Source: Sutcliffiella horikoshii DSM 8719
Lineage (GTDB): Bacteria > Bacillota > Bacilli > Bacillales > Bacillaceae_I
Direction of reading: 5' to 3'
DNA: 64,000 bases
NCBI GenBank assembly: GCA_001648575.1
Contig: LQXN01000067.1
Coordinates: 124,001-188,000, forward strand
Shown here: positions 26,311-35,874 of the stretch, piece after piece
How the letters are laid out: each line of letters starts with the position of its first letter
Position numbering within the stretch: the first letter of the stretch is position 1
Notes under the pieces: model-generated
Seen by the model: only the letters and a program-made list of their open reading frames with translations
Told to the model about the DNA's origin: nothing
Databases searched by the model: none
Translations under genes and position numbers: made by a program

Positions 26311-26360
26311 GGCTGCTTTCGTAAACTTTGTTGCTTTTTCGTATTAACCATCTAACCGTA
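26311..26360 (+). repeat. AT-rich dispersed intergenic repeat, copy 1
   Basis: GGCTGCTTTCGTAAACTTTG followed by TTGCTTTTTCGTATT and AACCATCTAACCGT. A near copy occurs at 43591-43640. It fills part of the 392-bp gap between spoVS and ymdB, where apart from the spoVS promoter no other feature is seen. Confidence 0.7.
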
Positions 26361-26566
26361 ATATTCCTTACTGTCGTGCTCTTTTCACTCTAATCATGTA
26401 AAGTTTACTTGATCATTTTAATGCAGGTAAGAGGGCAAAAAGTCCAAATGCCGACTTTTTGCTAGTGGACAACAATAATGTTTTAGAATAGAGCCAATAT
26501 TTCAAACTTCACATGTACTTTGAAGGAAGCATATGTCGGTTTTAAATAGGGAAATCCATCGGACTA

Positions 26567-27367
26567 TTAATCAAAGAATGGATGATCGTCGTTTATCATC
26601 AAGGGTTGGATTTTTTTTGCTGTGCCGGTTTTCATATCCACATCGATCAAGACACCGTTTAATTGTGCTCTTCCTTCTGTCACTTCAAATCTCACAGGAA
26701 GGGCAGTTGTGAAGCGTTTCAGCACCGCCTCTTTTTCCACTCCTAAAATACCGTCATAAGGTCCTGTCATCCCAACATCCGTAATATAGGCGGTTCCTTC
26801 TGGAAGAATTCGATGATCACTCGTTTGAACATGTGTATGTGTTCCTACCACACCTGTCACTCTTCCATCCAGATACCAGCCGATTGCTTGTTTTTCACTT
26901 GTAGCTTCCGCATGAAAGTCCACAAAGATAAACGGTGTACGTTTTTTTGCCTCTTCAACAAGTTCATCTACCTTATTAAAAGGGCAATCTATCGGAGGCA
27001 GGAAAGTCCTGCCCTGAAGATTGATCACAGCCAGTTCCTTTCCTTCAAATGGGAGGTATGCGATTCCTTTCCCTGGGTTTGAACTCGGGAAATTAGCGGG
27101 ACGGATCATCTGTTTAGCACCTTCGATAAATTCAAATATCTCTCTGTTATCCCAAGTATGGTTGCCAAGGGTTACAAGGTTGGCACCTGCCCTTAGGAAG
27201 CCCTGATAAATTTTCTCGGTTATGCCTTTTCCTCCTGCTGCATTTTCTCCATTTACAATGGTTACAGCTGGTCTATACTTACTTTTTAACTTCGGAAGGT
27301 ATTCACTCACCATTTTTCTTCCTGGTGATCCTACTACATCTCCAATAAATAATATTCTCACATTCAC
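26567..27367 (-). CDS. ymdB: Metallophosphoesterase YmdB (2',3'-cyclic-nucleotide phosphodiesterase)
   Basis: 266 residues. Metal-site motifs are FIGDVVGSPGRK (about 6-17), VNGENAAGGKG, LGNHTWDNREI, DFHAEATSEK and GTHTHVQTSDH. In B. subtilis YmdB is needed for biofilm formation and nanotubes and hydrolyses 2',3'-cyclic nucleotides. The start is GTG (VNVRILFIGD) with AGAAGGGATTA upstream. It lies downstream of rny as in B. subtilis, but a strong terminator separates the two. Confidence 0.95.
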   Translation of the reverse strand: MNVRILFIGDVVGSPGRKMVSEYLPKLKSKYRPAVTIVNGENAAGGKGITEKIYQGFLRAGANLVTLGNHTWDNREIFEFIEGAKQMIRPANFPSSNPGKGIAYLPFEGKELAVINLQGRTFLPPIDCPFNKVDELVEEAKKRTPFIFVDFHAEATSEKQAIGWYLDGRVTGVVGTHTHVQTSDHRILPEGTAYITDVGMTGPYDGILGVEKEAVLKRFTTALPVRFEVTEGRAQLNGVLIDVDMKTGTAKKIQPLMINDDHPFFD

Positions 27368-27519
27368 TAATCCCTTCTAACAATCAAATTCATAGTTTAG
27401 TTTTACATATGTTGTCGGAGTATGCAAATAAACGAAACACGATACAATCGGACGACCTGATTAACCATGTGGATTTCATTTCATTATGCACGCTAACGAG
27501 TATTTTAATGTTATTTAGC

Positions 27520-27555
27520 AAAAAAAATAAAGCGGTGCAAAGCACCACTTTATTT
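27520..27555 (-). terminator. Rho-independent terminator of rny
   Basis: AAATAAAGCGGTG-CAAAG-CACCACTTTATTT, a 13-bp stem with one G-T type mismatch, followed on the minus strand by TTTTTGC. It overlaps the rny stop codon. Confidence 0.9.
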
Positions 27556-29112
27556 AGCATACTCCACGGCTCTTGTTTCACGAATAACCGTTACTTTAAT
27601 ATGGCCTGGATAATCGAGTTCCTCTTCAATGCGTTTTCTGATATCCCTTGCTAATCGATGAGCTTCAAGATCATCGATTGAATCAGGTTTTACCATAATA
27701 CGCACTTCACGTCCTGCTTGGATGGCAAAAGATTTCTCTACGCCTTCATAGCTTTCTGATATTTCTTCAAGCTTTTCAAGTCTGCGGATGTAGTTTTCCA
27801 ATGTTTCACTACGGGCACCTGGTCTTGCTGCTGAAAGTGCATCAGCTGCAGCTACCAAGACAGCAATGATCGAAGTCGGCTCTGTATCACCGTGGTGAGA
27901 AGCAATACTGTTAATGACAACAGGATGCTCTTTATACTTAGTAGCAAGTTCTACACCGATTTCAACATGACTTCCTTCGACTTCATGGTCGACTGCTTTT
28001 CCAATATCGTGCAACAAGCCGGCACGGCGTGCAAGAGTTTCATCTTCACCAAGCTCTGCAGCCATAAGACCTGAAAGGAAAGCAACTTCCATGGAGTGTT
28101 TCAGGACATTTTGCCCGTAACTTGTACGGAATTTCAGACGTCCCAAAATTTTGATAAGATCTGGATGTAAGCCGTGTACACCTACTTCAAATGTTGTCTG
28201 CTCACCCATTTCGCGAATGTACTCATCCACTTCACGTCTTGATTTTTCTACCATTTCCTCAATTCGTGCCGGGTGAATTCGTCCATCCTGGACAAGTTTA
28301 TCTAAAGCGATGCGTGCAGTTTCACGTCTGATTGGGTCAAACCCTGATAAAATAACTGCCTCTGGAGTATCATCAATAATCAAATCAATACCAGTAAGTG
28401 TCTCAAGGGTACGAATATTACGACCTTCACGACCGATGATTCGACCTTTCATTTCATCATTAGGTAAGTTAACGACGGATACTGTTGTTTCAGCCACATG
28501 GTCAGCGGCACAACGCTGTACGGCTAATGAGAGAATCTCCCTTGCCTTTTTATCCGCATCTTCCTTTGCTCTGTTTTCACTTTCTTTGACCATCAGAGCA
28601 ATGTCGTGGGACAATTCATTCTCAACACGATCCAAAATGATATTCTTGGCTTCTTCTCGTGTCAATGCTGAAATGCGTTCCAGCTCTTCCTGCTGTTTGC
28701 GCACCATATCATCCACTTTGCTTTCTAATTCTTCAATATGCTGTTGTCTATCGTTTAAAGAATCTTCACGCCTTTCTAATGCAACTTCACGTTTATCAAG
28801 CGATTCATCTTTTCGATCAAGATTCTCTTCTTTTTGCATTAAACGATTTTCTTGTTTTTGCAGTTCGCTTCTACGGTCCCGAATATCACGTTCAGCTTCA
28901 GTTCGAAGTTTGTGAATTTCGTCCTTCGCTTCCAAAAGAGCTTCCTTTTTAAGCGATTCAGCTTCGCGTCTGGAATCTTCCACGATCTGATCCGCGACAC
29001 TTCTCGCGCCAGCAATCTTTTGTTCGGCTATGGATTTACGAACATAAAAGCCAACAACTACACCGACGATTAGGGCAAGCAAAGCGGAGATAATAATTGG
29101 CATATAATCCAT
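27550..29112 (-). CDS. rny: Ribonuclease Y
   Basis: 520 residues, the exact B. subtilis length, starting [28 protein letters not shown] lies 7 bp upstream of the second of two adjacent ATGs. The protein has an N-terminal membrane anchor (about 5-24), a long charged coiled coil (about 30-200), a KH domain ([15 protein letters not shown], about 220) and an HD nuclease domain ([11 protein letters not shown]). RNase Y starts mRNA turnover and anchors the degradosome-like network with PNPase and RNase J, both also encoded in this window (pnpA, rnjB). Confidence 0.97.
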   Translation of the reverse strand: MDYMPIIISALLALIVGVVVGFYVRKSIAEQKIAGARSVADQIVEDSRREAESLKKEALLEAKDEIHKLRTEAERDIRDRRSELQKQENRLMQKEENLDRKDESLDKREVALERREDSLNDRQQHIEELESKVDDMVRKQQEELERISALTREEAKNIILDRVENELSHDIALMVKESENRAKEDADKKAREILSLAVQRCAADHVAETTVSVVNLPNDEMKGRIIGREGRNIRTLETLTGIDLIIDDTPEAVILSGFDPIRRETARIALDKLVQDGRIHPARIEEMVEKSRREVDEYIREMGEQTTFEVGVHGLHPDLIKILGRLKFRTSYGQNVLKHSMEVAFLSGLMAAELGEDETLARRAGLLHDIGKAVDHEVEGSHVEIGVELATKYKEHPVVINSIASHHGDTEPTSIIAVLVAAADALSAARPGARSETLENYIRRLEKLEEISESYEGVEKSFAIQAGREVRIMVKPDSIDDLEAHRLARDIRKRIEEELDYPGHIKVTVIRETRAVEYAK

Positions 29113-29373
29113 CATTACACCTCCTCTTGCTATGAACTTTTTCTTGCTAGATTTCATTGTCGGCATGTACATTGTAACGGTTCTTATCAACATACAGCTC
29201 TAGGGCTTTCGCTTTTTTATAGCTCTAAAATTCTAACAAAATGTAAATTATACATACTAATTGTAAATCTGTGAAAAATTATTGTCAAGCCTGTCCTGGT
29301 AAGGATATTGTTTTTTGGTAAACTAATCCTGTTATTTGTATGTTTTTATGAAAAAAATGGCTCTTAATACATA

Positions 29374-29405
29374 CATAGACCCTGTATTGATATACAGGGT
29401 CTATG
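29374..29405 (-). terminator. Hairpin after recA (probable terminator)
   Basis: CATAGACCCTGTA-TTGATA-TACAGGGTCTATG is a perfect 13-bp stem located 17 bp after the recA stop. The minus strand continues TATGTATTAAG, a weak T-tract. The rest of the gap to rny (29113-29373) shows no gene. Confidence 0.7.
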
Positions 29406-29422
29406 GGGCAGATATTAAAATA

Positions 29423-30463
29423 TTAAAAATTTAGTTCTTCCTGATCCATTTCTTCTTCCGCAGGAGCGTTTACATCTTTATCCAATCCATGATGATCACG
29501 GATTTGCTGATGGATTTCTTTTAGGATTTCCTTATTTTCTTTTAGGAACTGTTTCGCATTTTCGCGACCCTGTCCTAATCTTTCTTCATTATATGAGTAC
29601 CATGAACCGCTTTTTTGGACAATATCCAAATCGGAGCCCATATCAATTACTTCTCCTTCTCTGGAGATCCCTTCACCGTACATGATATCCACTTCTGCTA
29701 CTTTGAATGGAGGAGCAATTTTGTTCTTAACAACTTTTATCTTTGTTTTATTCCCGACAATATCATGACCTTGTTTTAATTGTTCAGCACGGCGCACTTC
29801 CAAACGAACGGAAGAATAGAATTTAAGCGCGCGTCCGCCAGGAGTCGTTTCAGGGTTTCCGAACATTACTCCTACTTTTTCACGGATTTGGTTGATGAAG
29901 ATAGCAATGGTTTTGGATTTATTGATGGCACCTGAAAGCTTACGAAGAGCTTGGGACATTAGTCGAGCTTGAAGACCGACATGGGAATCACCCATTTCCC
30001 CTTCGATTTCCGCTTTTGGCACTAGAGCTGCTACGGAGTCAACCACTATGATGTCAACCGCTCCACTTCTTACAAGTGCCTCGGCAATTTCCAACGCTTG
30101 CTCACCAGTATCTGGTTGAGAAAGAAGAAGTTCATCAATGTTTACGCCTAGCTTTTGGGCATAAACTGGGTCCAATGCGTGCTCCGCATCGATAAATGCA
30201 GCTTGTCCACCTTGTTGTTGCACTTCTGCAATAGCATGAAGGGCAACAGTTGTTTTACCGGAAGATTCCGGACCATATATCTCTACCACTCTTCCTCGAG
30301 GATATCCGCCAGCACCCAATGCAACATCCAATGCCAAGGATCCACTTGGAATAGTGGAGATCTTACGTTCTGTTTGTTCCCCCAATTTCATTATGGAACC
30401 TTTTCCGAATTGCTTTTCTATCTGTTTTAACGCCATATCTAAAGCAGCTTTACGATCACTCAC
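29423..30463 (-). CDS. recA: Recombinase A
   Basis: 346 residues. RecA forms the presynaptic filament for homologous recombination and triggers LexA self-cleavage. Walker [16 protein letters not shown] (about 65-79), Walker [14 protein letters not shown], loop L2 [20 protein letters not shown] (about 193-212) and an acidic C-terminal tail ([11 protein letters not shown]) are all present. The start is GTG with AAGAGGAGGAAATTGT upstream. It is preceded by its own promoter and SOS box and follows cinA, the usual cinA-recA order. Confidence 0.98.
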   Translation of the reverse strand: MSDRKAALDMALKQIEKQFGKGSIMKLGEQTERKISTIPSGSLALDVALGAGGYPRGRVVEIYGPESSGKTTVALHAIAEVQQQGGQAAFIDAEHALDPVYAQKLGVNIDELLLSQPDTGEQALEIAEALVRSGAVDIIVVDSVAALVPKAEIEGEMGDSHVGLQARLMSQALRKLSGAINKSKTIAIFINQIREKVGVMFGNPETTPGGRALKFYSSVRLEVRRAEQLKQGHDIVGNKTKIKVVKNKIAPPFKVAEVDIMYGEGISREGEVIDMGSDLDIVQKSGSWYSYNEERLGQGRENAKQFLKENKEILKEIHQQIRDHHGLDKDVNAPAEEEMDQEELNF

Positions 30464-30519
30464 ACAATTTCCTCCTCTTATCTATTAAACTTAATTATTA
30501 GCATCTATTAACTACTCTA

Positions 30520-30548
30520 ACTATACCCTTTTTTATAACGTTTGGCAA
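30520..30548 (-). promoter_or_regulatory. Sigma-A promoter of recA
   Basis: TTGCCA (30543-30548) and TATAGT (30520-30525) on the minus strand with a 17-bp spacer. The predicted start of transcription is about 50 nt before the recA GTG. Confidence 0.9.
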
Positions 30549-30556
30549 CTAAAAAA

Positions 30557-30570
30557 CGAACATCCATTCG
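30557..30570. promoter_or_regulatory. LexA (SOS) box of recA
   Basis: CGAACATCCATTCG fits the Gram-positive LexA consensus CGAAC-N4-GTTCG with one mismatch. It lies just upstream of the recA -35 element. Confidence 0.85.
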
Positions 30571-30703
30571 GTTTTTTTACAAAAGAAAACTTGGAGAAAA
30601 TCTGATTTTCTGCTTAATGCGGAATTTTGGTTTTCAGGATGAAAAAAAGAGTGAAAATACAAAATTCATTTTTTAGAAAGTATTCCAAAAGGCAGATTTT
30701 GCT

Positions 30704-30738
30704 TTAAAAAAAGTAGTTGAAGCTACCTTCAACTACTT
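30704..30738 (-). terminator. Rho-independent terminator of cinA
   Basis: AAGTAGTTGAA-N6-TTCAACTACTT, a perfect 11-bp stem, followed on the minus strand by TTTTTAAAGC. It overlaps the cinA stop codon and separates it from the recA promoter. Confidence 0.9.
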
Positions 30739-31977
30739 GAAAAGTTCTTTTAATAATAAATGGCAGCCGTATTTGGCAGAACGATGCTTGATGCCTTCCC
30801 TTGTGCCTGCCAATTGAAGCTTATGGACGACGGTATTTCCGTCAGGTAAAGCAATTCCGATATAAACGGTACCAACAGGCTGATTATCCATAGTTCCAGG
30901 TCCTGCAACCCCTGTAAAGCTAATGCCGATATCTGTCTTAAGTAATTTCTTGACACCTTGAGCCATTTCCTCAGCAGACTTTGCACTAACTGCCCCATCC
31001 TGTTCAAGGGTTTGTTTCTGTACACCCAGCACCTTCTCTTTTACATCATTGGTGTAGCTGACAATGGCCCCTTCTATTACTTCGGAGGCACCAGTGAAGC
31101 TTGTCATCCTTTCAGAAAACAGTCCTCCTGTCAGACTTTCGGCACTGCTGAGCGTGAAGCTTGACTGTTGAATTTTATTAAAAACAACAGAGTAGATTGT
31201 ATCTTCATCGTAGCCGAAGAAAAATTCGCCGACACGCTCCAAGATTTCTGTTTCCGATTGTTGGATCAAACGGTTTGCTTCCTCTATGGAATGATGCTTT
31301 GCAGTAAGTCTCAATGTCACCTCATTATCACCGGCGAGAGGGGCGATTGTAGGATTTGTCTGATTGTCTATTAGGTCTTCAATATCCGTTTCGAGTTGTG
31401 ATTCCCCAATTCCGAAAAAGCGGAGGACCTTGGAAACAATCTGTTCTTTGACACCGAGCTTTTCTAACAGAAATTCTCTTCCATAGTGTCTGAACATTGG
31501 TTGAAGCTCTTTGGGAGGACCAGGTAAAAGCATATATGTATGTGTTTCATCTGATAGTGCCATCCCCGGCGCCATCCCATAATCATTAGTTAAGACAGAT
31601 GATCCTTCTAGAACCAATGCTTGCTTCTTATTATTCTCGCTCATTTTCCTCTGTGATTTTTCAAAATAAGCTTTAATATTTGACATGGCCTCTTCATCCA
31701 TCACTAATCTCTTTCCAAGTACTTCAGCAATGGTCTCTTTCGTAAGGTCATCTTTTGTCGGGCCAAGTCCTCCTGTGAAGATTAGAAGATTGGATCTCTG
31801 CTTGGCTGTATTGATCGCATCCCTGAGTCTGGTTGAATTATCACCAACAACTGTATGGTAGTAAACATTTACTCCAAGTTCAGCTAGTTGTTTTGAAAGG
31901 AATTGAGCATTCGAATTACAAATTTGCCCTAGCAATAATTCAGAGCCAACTGCAATGATTTCTGCATTTCTAATCAT
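30733..31977 (-). CDS. cinA: CinA, competence-damage-inducible protein
   Basis: 414 residues from [18 protein letters not shown], with GAGGGGAGAG upstream; the longer frame adds eight residues over the ribosome site. It has an N-terminal MoaB-like domain ([14 protein letters not shown], about 72-85; LLPGPPKEL) and a C-terminal nicotinamide-nucleotide amidase-like domain ([39 protein letters not shown]). Known for NAD-related nucleotide pyrophosphatase or deamidase activity and induction with competence. It lies between pgsA and recA, the conserved order. Confidence 0.96.
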   Translation of the reverse strand: MIRNAEIIAVGSELLLGQICNSNAQFLSKQLAELGVNVYYHTVVGDNSTRLRDAINTAKQRSNLLIFTGGLGPTKDDLTKETIAEVLGKRLVMDEEAMSNIKAYFEKSQRKMSENNKKQALVLEGSSVLTNDYGMAPGMALSDETHTYMLLPGPPKELQPMFRHYGREFLLEKLGVKEQIVSKVLRFFGIGESQLETDIEDLIDNQTNPTIAPLAGDNEVTLRLTAKHHSIEEANRLIQQSETEILERVGEFFFGYDEDTIYSVVFNKIQQSSFTLSSAESLTGGLFSERMTSFTGASEVIEGAIVSYTNDVKEKVLGVQKQTLEQDGAVSAKSAEEMAQGVKKLLKTDIGISFTGVAGPGTMDNQPVGTVYIGIALPDGNTVVHKLQLAGTREGIKHRSAKYGCHLLLKELFK

Positions 31978-32022
31978 ATGGAACTCTCCCCTCTTTTTCA
32001 CTATATCTACAAAAGATCGTTA

Positions 32023-32601
32023 TTACTTGGAATTCAAAAAAGCTTGTCTGTTTTTGTAGAAATAATCCCATCCAGATACCACTGTAAATATCATGGCAAC
32101 CCAAAGTGCTAGCATGTCAAAAGGGAAACCAATGAACGCAAAGGGAAGATTATGTAATAATAAAGCGGAAACAGCAATGATCTGTGCCCAAGTCTTGATT
32201 TTCCCCAGCATATTAGCAGCGACAACTTCTCCTCCACCGGCAAGCACTAAACGCAATCCAGTAACAGCAAACTCCCTGCTGATGATGACAATCACAATCC
32301 ACGCAGGTGCTAACCCAAGCTCTACAAGCGCAATAAGTGCCGCAGAAACCAGCAGCTTATCTGCAAGAGGATCTAAGAACTTTCCCAGGTTGGTCACTAA
32401 ATTCAATTTTCTAGCATAATAACCGTCAACCCAATCAGTAATGGATGCGATAATAAATATAAGAGCTGCCAGAAGATGCGCGTAAGGAATTGACTTATCT
32501 CCAAGGTGTAAATCGCCCCAATTAAAAGGTACAAGCATAAGTACCATGAATATTGGTATCATTAGGATTCTTGAAACAGTTATTTTATTCGGTAAATTCA
32601 C
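32023..32601 (-). CDS. pgsA: CDP-diacylglycerol-glycerol-3-phosphate 3-phosphatidyltransferase
   Basis: 192 residues from a GTG start (VNLPNKITVSRILMIP) with TGGAGG 7 bp upstream. It makes phosphatidylglycerol phosphate, the committed step to phosphatidylglycerol and cardiolipin, in the membrane. The CDP-alcohol phosphotransferase signature is DWVDGYYARKLNLVTNLGKF plus LDPLADK (D-G-x2-A-R-x8-G-x3-D-x3-D). Several hydrophobic helices follow. It lies 45 bp upstream of cinA. Confidence 0.96.
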   Translation of the reverse strand: MNLPNKITVSRILMIPIFMVLMLVPFNWGDLHLGDKSIPYAHLLAALIFIIASITDWVDGYYARKLNLVTNLGKFLDPLADKLLVSAALIALVELGLAPAWIVIVIISREFAVTGLRLVLAGGGEVVAANMLGKIKTWAQIIAVSALLLHNLPFAFIGFPFDMLALWVAMIFTVVSGWDYFYKNRQAFLNSK

Positions 32602-32685
32602 AATCATTCCTCCAGCATTCAATATTGCTTTTCCACTATACATAAAATACTAGGCTTTGTCTAATGATAGGGAAATGTCTGTACA

Positions 32686-32712
32686 AAAAAAGCCATCATC
32701 CAGATGACTTTA
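32686..32712 (-). terminator. Hairpin after rodZ (possible terminator)
   Basis: On the minus strand AAAGTCATC...GATGATGGCTTT is an imperfect stem followed by TTTTG, overlapping the rodZ stop. Pairing is imperfect, so read-through into pgsA is likely. Confidence 0.45.
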
Positions 32713-33594
32713 TTGTTGTCCATTTGCTGCGAATTTAATAGTGATTTTCTGAGTTGTCACATCATCTGCAGGAAAGGGGTACTCAAGTACTTCCCCATTG
32801 ATCTTTATTTCAGTTGCCGGGACCCAGCCAATATTGAACAGAATTTCAGTTTCTTCAGTCAAATCAAATGTTTCTGTCTCTCCCTCAGCCAATTCCTTGC
32901 TGTGGAAATACTCTCCTTCTGAATTGCTGATCCCTACCCATGTGTTACCGCCTATTGCTGAGAGTTCCACTTCAAATGCATCGGCACCCGTCAGTTCCAG
33001 GGTAGCGTTCGGCTGGCTTGATGAGACTTCTGTCAACGTTCCGGCTGAGTTTCCTTGCTCCTCTTCAGGCTCTTCGACAGGTTCCTCTCCGGTTGCTTCA
33101 TCTTGCTCACCGTCTCCCTGATCTTCATCTTCAGTATCGGCAGGGTCGTAAACTACACCCCGATTGGAATCTTCTTGAGGATCGGAGTTGTTTCCGAAGT
33201 CCCAATTTTGGAAAAGGATATAAAGGATGGCTACCACAGCAACGAGTGCTAAGAACATCAAAATTTTCGGAATGAAATTAAGTACCTTATTATTCTTCGC
33301 AGGCACTTGCTTTCTTGTTTTCACTCTTGATAATTGCGGGATTTCTTCTTTCTCATTAGCAGGGATGTCTTGTTTGAATTCCTCAAATATCACTTCCGGA
33401 TCCAACCCTACCGCTTCAGCATACTGTTTTATAAAGGCACGGGCATAGAATTGACCTGGCATGATCGAATAATTTCCTTCCTCAATACCAATCAAGTACC
33501 TTTTCTGGATTTTTGTCGCTGTCTGCAAATCCTCCAATGACATGCCTTTCTCTTCTCTTGCTTGCCTTAATCTATTACCTAATTCTGTCAACAA
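32710..33594 (-). CDS. rodZ: RodZ-like cytoskeletal/HTH membrane protein (YmfM)
   Basis: 294 residues. It has an N-terminal Xre-type helix-turn-helix (LGNRLRQAREEKGMSLEDLQ, about 4-23), a single transmembrane helix (about 108-127, ILMFLALVAVVAILYILF), an acidic low-complexity linker rich in E, D, Q and G (about 137-190), and a C-terminal DUF4115 domain (about 195-294). RodZ links MreB to the cell wall machinery and helps maintain rod shape. The linker is unusually acidic (EDEDQGDGEQDEATGEEPVE). Conserved position upstream of pgsA. Confidence 0.92.
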   Translation of the reverse strand: MLTELGNRLRQAREEKGMSLEDLQTATKIQKRYLIGIEEGNYSIMPGQFYARAFIKQYAEAVGLDPEVIFEEFKQDIPANEKEEIPQLSRVKTRKQVPAKNNKVLNFIPKILMFLALVAVVAILYILFQNWDFGNNSDPQEDSNRGVVYDPADTEDEDQGDGEQDEATGEEPVEEPEEEQGNSAGTLTEVSSSQPNATLELTGADAFEVELSAIGGNTWVGISNSEGEYFHSKELAEGETETFDLTEETEILFNIGWVPATEIKINGEVLEYPFPADDVTTQKITIKFAANGQQ

Positions 33595-33613
33595 TTACAC
33601 CTTCCAACATTAT

Positions 33614-34405
33614 TTAGAAATCAAAGCCTCCAAAAGGATTCTCTTCAAACATATTATTTGGTTGAACAACATCATAAGTGATTTCTTCTTCTTCATTATT
33701 TCTGAGTTCAATAATATAATCGAAATCATCTAGCTTATATTCTGTATTTTGCACGAAAATATCAGGATGTTCAACCACTTTTACAGCAGATAGTCTCATT
33801 ATTTCTCGAATAAGCTGCCAATGCTTCTCATTAGCTCTTTTAGTGGAAACTATTCCGTCTACAATAAATAAGTTATCCACATTATATTCGTCCTCAATCA
33901 ATTGGCTTCGGATGGTTTGTTTGAGTAAGGTACTGGAAACAAAAAGCCATCTTTTATTGGCACAGACACTTGAAGCTACAATGGATTCGGTCTTTCCGAC
34001 ACGCGGCATCCCTCTGATGCCGATGAGCTTGTGACCATCTTGTTTAAAAAGCTCTGCCATGAAATCCACCAGCAGACCCAATTCATCACGAACGAATCTG
34101 AAAGTTTTCTTATCATCGGCATCACGTTGTATGTATCGGCCATGTCTCACTGCCAACCGATCCCTTAACTTTGGTTCTCTAAGTTTAGTTACAGTTATAT
34201 TATCCATTGTATTCAAGATGGATTCAAGACGGACTATTTGCTCATTTGAATCACTAAGGAGCAACATTCCCCTTCTCGCATTGTCGACTCCATTGATTGT
34301 CACAATATTAATGGATAACATTCCTAATAGGGAGGCAATGTCTCCTAAAAGCCCCGGTCTGTTGATATGTATTTCATATTCTAAATACCACTCTTTTTTC
34401 TCCAT
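33614..34405 (-). CDS. ymfK: YmfK family protein (DUF3388, ACT-like N-terminus)
   Basis: 263 residues from MEKKEWYLEYEIHINRPGLL, with GAGAGGGTGAGGGG upstream. The first 70 residues look like an ACT domain (INRPGLLGDIASLLGMLSIN). The remainder includes a P-loop-like IGIRGMPRVGKTESIVASS (about 126-144), with GKTES in the right place for nucleotide binding. No function is established for the family. It follows ymfJ after a terminator and precedes rodZ, as in B. subtilis. Confidence 0.88.
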   Translation of the reverse strand: MEKKEWYLEYEIHINRPGLLGDIASLLGMLSINIVTINGVDNARRGMLLLSDSNEQIVRLESILNTMDNITVTKLREPKLRDRLAVRHGRYIQRDADDKKTFRFVRDELGLLVDFMAELFKQDGHKLIGIRGMPRVGKTESIVASSVCANKRWLFVSSTLLKQTIRSQLIEDEYNVDNLFIVDGIVSTKRANEKHWQLIREIMRLSAVKVVEHPDIFVQNTEYKLDDFDYIIELRNNEEEEITYDVVQPNNMFEENPFGGFDF

Positions 34406-34633
34406 CAAACCCCTCACCCTCTCAATGAAACTTCTTACAAAACGTTTCGAGACTTATGTTACTTCTATAATATCCAATAATCACTTAATAAGAAAGCAAT
34501 TCCTTGTGATGTCGCTAAAATTGAGCTTATTTAAAATTCTTTCTGTAAATTGGAGAGGACGGGGTGATGTTTTAAGCTATTCGGTCTTTCAGAAGTCTTT
34601 ACTCGATGATGGGAATCCTTAAAAAGGGCAAAC

Positions 34634-34659
34634 AAAAAAGAGAGGTTGAGGCCTCTCTT
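34634..34659 (-). terminator. Rho-independent terminator of ymfJ
   Basis: AAGAGAGG-N6-CCTCTCTT followed on the minus strand by TTTTGTTTGCC, overlapping the ymfJ stop. Nothing else is seen in 34406-34633. Confidence 0.85.
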
Positions 34660-34915
34660 AATGAGTTGAATCGTGTTGCACCAATTTTACCATCATATTG
34701 GCGATTGCATGTTGCTCTTCAGGGCTTGCCACTTTCCAAAGATCAGCTAAAACTCGTTCCTGTGGGTTTTTGGCTTCCACTTCTTTAGCAAGGTAGTCAC
34801 CAATTTCATATGCAAGCTGAGAGATAGCACCATGGTCCATCCCTTCATGCTCTGCATGGTTCAATCGATCGCCTAAAAAGCCTTTCCACTGTTCCCAGTT
34901 TTCAAGTACTGACAT
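34658..34915 (-). CDS. ymfJ: YmfJ family protein (DUF3243)
   Basis: 85 residues from MSVLENWEQWKGFLGDRLNH, preceded by GGAAGGAGGAGTT. A small, acidic, all-helical protein conserved in Bacilli, without known function. EGMDHGAISQLAYEIGDYLA and PEEQHAIANMMVKLVQ are the conserved halves. It lies 70 bp after ymfI. Confidence 0.9.
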   Translation of the reverse strand: MSVLENWEQWKGFLGDRLNHAEHEGMDHGAISQLAYEIGDYLAKEVEAKNPQERVLADLWKVASPEEQHAIANMMVKLVQHDSTH

Positions 34916-34984
34916 AATAACTCCTCCTTCCAATATGTTCAAGAGTTAGTATGTGAAGGTCCTTTTCAAATTATGCATTACCTT

Positions 34985-35701
34985 CTAATTCCAGCCGCCA
35001 TTCACCCCTATCACTTGACCAGTTATGTAAGAGGATCTTTCTGACAGAAGAAAGCTGACAGCATCCGCTATCTCATGTGGCAACCCAAGCCTGCCCATCG
35101 GGATATCCGAACTTATTCCCAGCTTCTCTTCAACTGTAAAGTTATCCAGCATCTTAGTTGACACTGCTCCAGGGGTTATGGCATTGACACGTATTCCATT
35201 TAGTGCAACCTCTTTGGCAAGTGCTTTTACAAAAGAGATCTGAGCACCCTTTGTCATGGAATAGAGGACTTCGCACGACGCACCGATTTCCCCCCAAATA
35301 GAAGAGATGACGACAATATTACCATTGTGCTTACTAAGCATGCCAGGCAATAGGGTTTGAATGATTGAATATAATGATGTTATGTTAAGGGCAATCATAC
35401 GCCTCTTTGCTTCTTCTCCAATATCTGTCATCAGTCCATAATGGGTTACCCCCGCATTATAAACTATCGTATCAATAGGCGAAAATACTCCATTTTTTAT
35501 TCTCTGTACACCTTCATCGCTTGTTAGGTCTGATTGAATGGGTATTATTTTTTCAGCTCCATACTCTTCCATCAAATCGAGTATGGACTGTTTATCACGG
35601 TTAAAGTGAAGATAGGTTGAATAACCTTCCTTTAGAAGCGTCTTGGCTATTTCCTTCCCGATATCCCCGCTTGCCCCAATGATTAATGCTGTTTTACTCA
35701 A
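34985..35701 (-). CDS. ymfI: Short-chain dehydrogenase/reductase YmfI
   Basis: 238 residues from a TTG start (LSKTALIIGASGDIGKEIA) with AAAGGATGAG upstream; ATG at 35710 is an alternative. It is a classical SDR: NAD(P) site GASGDIGKE (about 9-17), NNAG equivalent VYNAGVTHYG, catalytic Ser in VVISSIWGEIG and Tyr/Lys in LYSMTKGAQISF, and the C-terminal SSYITGQVIGVNGGW. FabG-like, but not next to fatty acid synthesis genes; the substrate is unknown. It belongs to the conserved ymfF-ymfH-ymfI-ymfJ order. Confidence 0.92.
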   Translation of the reverse strand: MSKTALIIGASGDIGKEIAKTLLKEGYSTYLHFNRDKQSILDLMEEYGAEKIIPIQSDLTSDEGVQRIKNGVFSPIDTIVYNAGVTHYGLMTDIGEEAKRRMIALNITSLYSIIQTLLPGMLSKHNGNIVVISSIWGEIGASCEVLYSMTKGAQISFVKALAKEVALNGIRVNAITPGAVSTKMLDNFTVEEKLGISSDIPMGRLGLPHEIADAVSFLLSERSSYITGQVIGVNGGWN

Positions 35702-35828
35702 AGTACTCATCCTTTTCCACATAAGACTCTGTATTGACACTGGTCATTTCCAGACTAAGAATTTCATATGCAGCGTTTTTATCTTAATTCACATTATATT
35801 TGCAACAATCTTTGAGAAAGAGCTTAAA

Positions 35829-35868
35829 AATAAAGAAGCCGGCCCAATTAAGAACCGAGCTTCCATTA
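35829..35868 (-). terminator. Rho-independent terminator of ymfFH
   Basis: On the minus strand GAAGCTCGG...CCGGCTTC forms an imperfect stem with a long loop, followed by TTTATTTTT. It lies between the ymfH stop and ymfI. Confidence 0.7.
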
Positions 35869-35874
35869 TAATAT

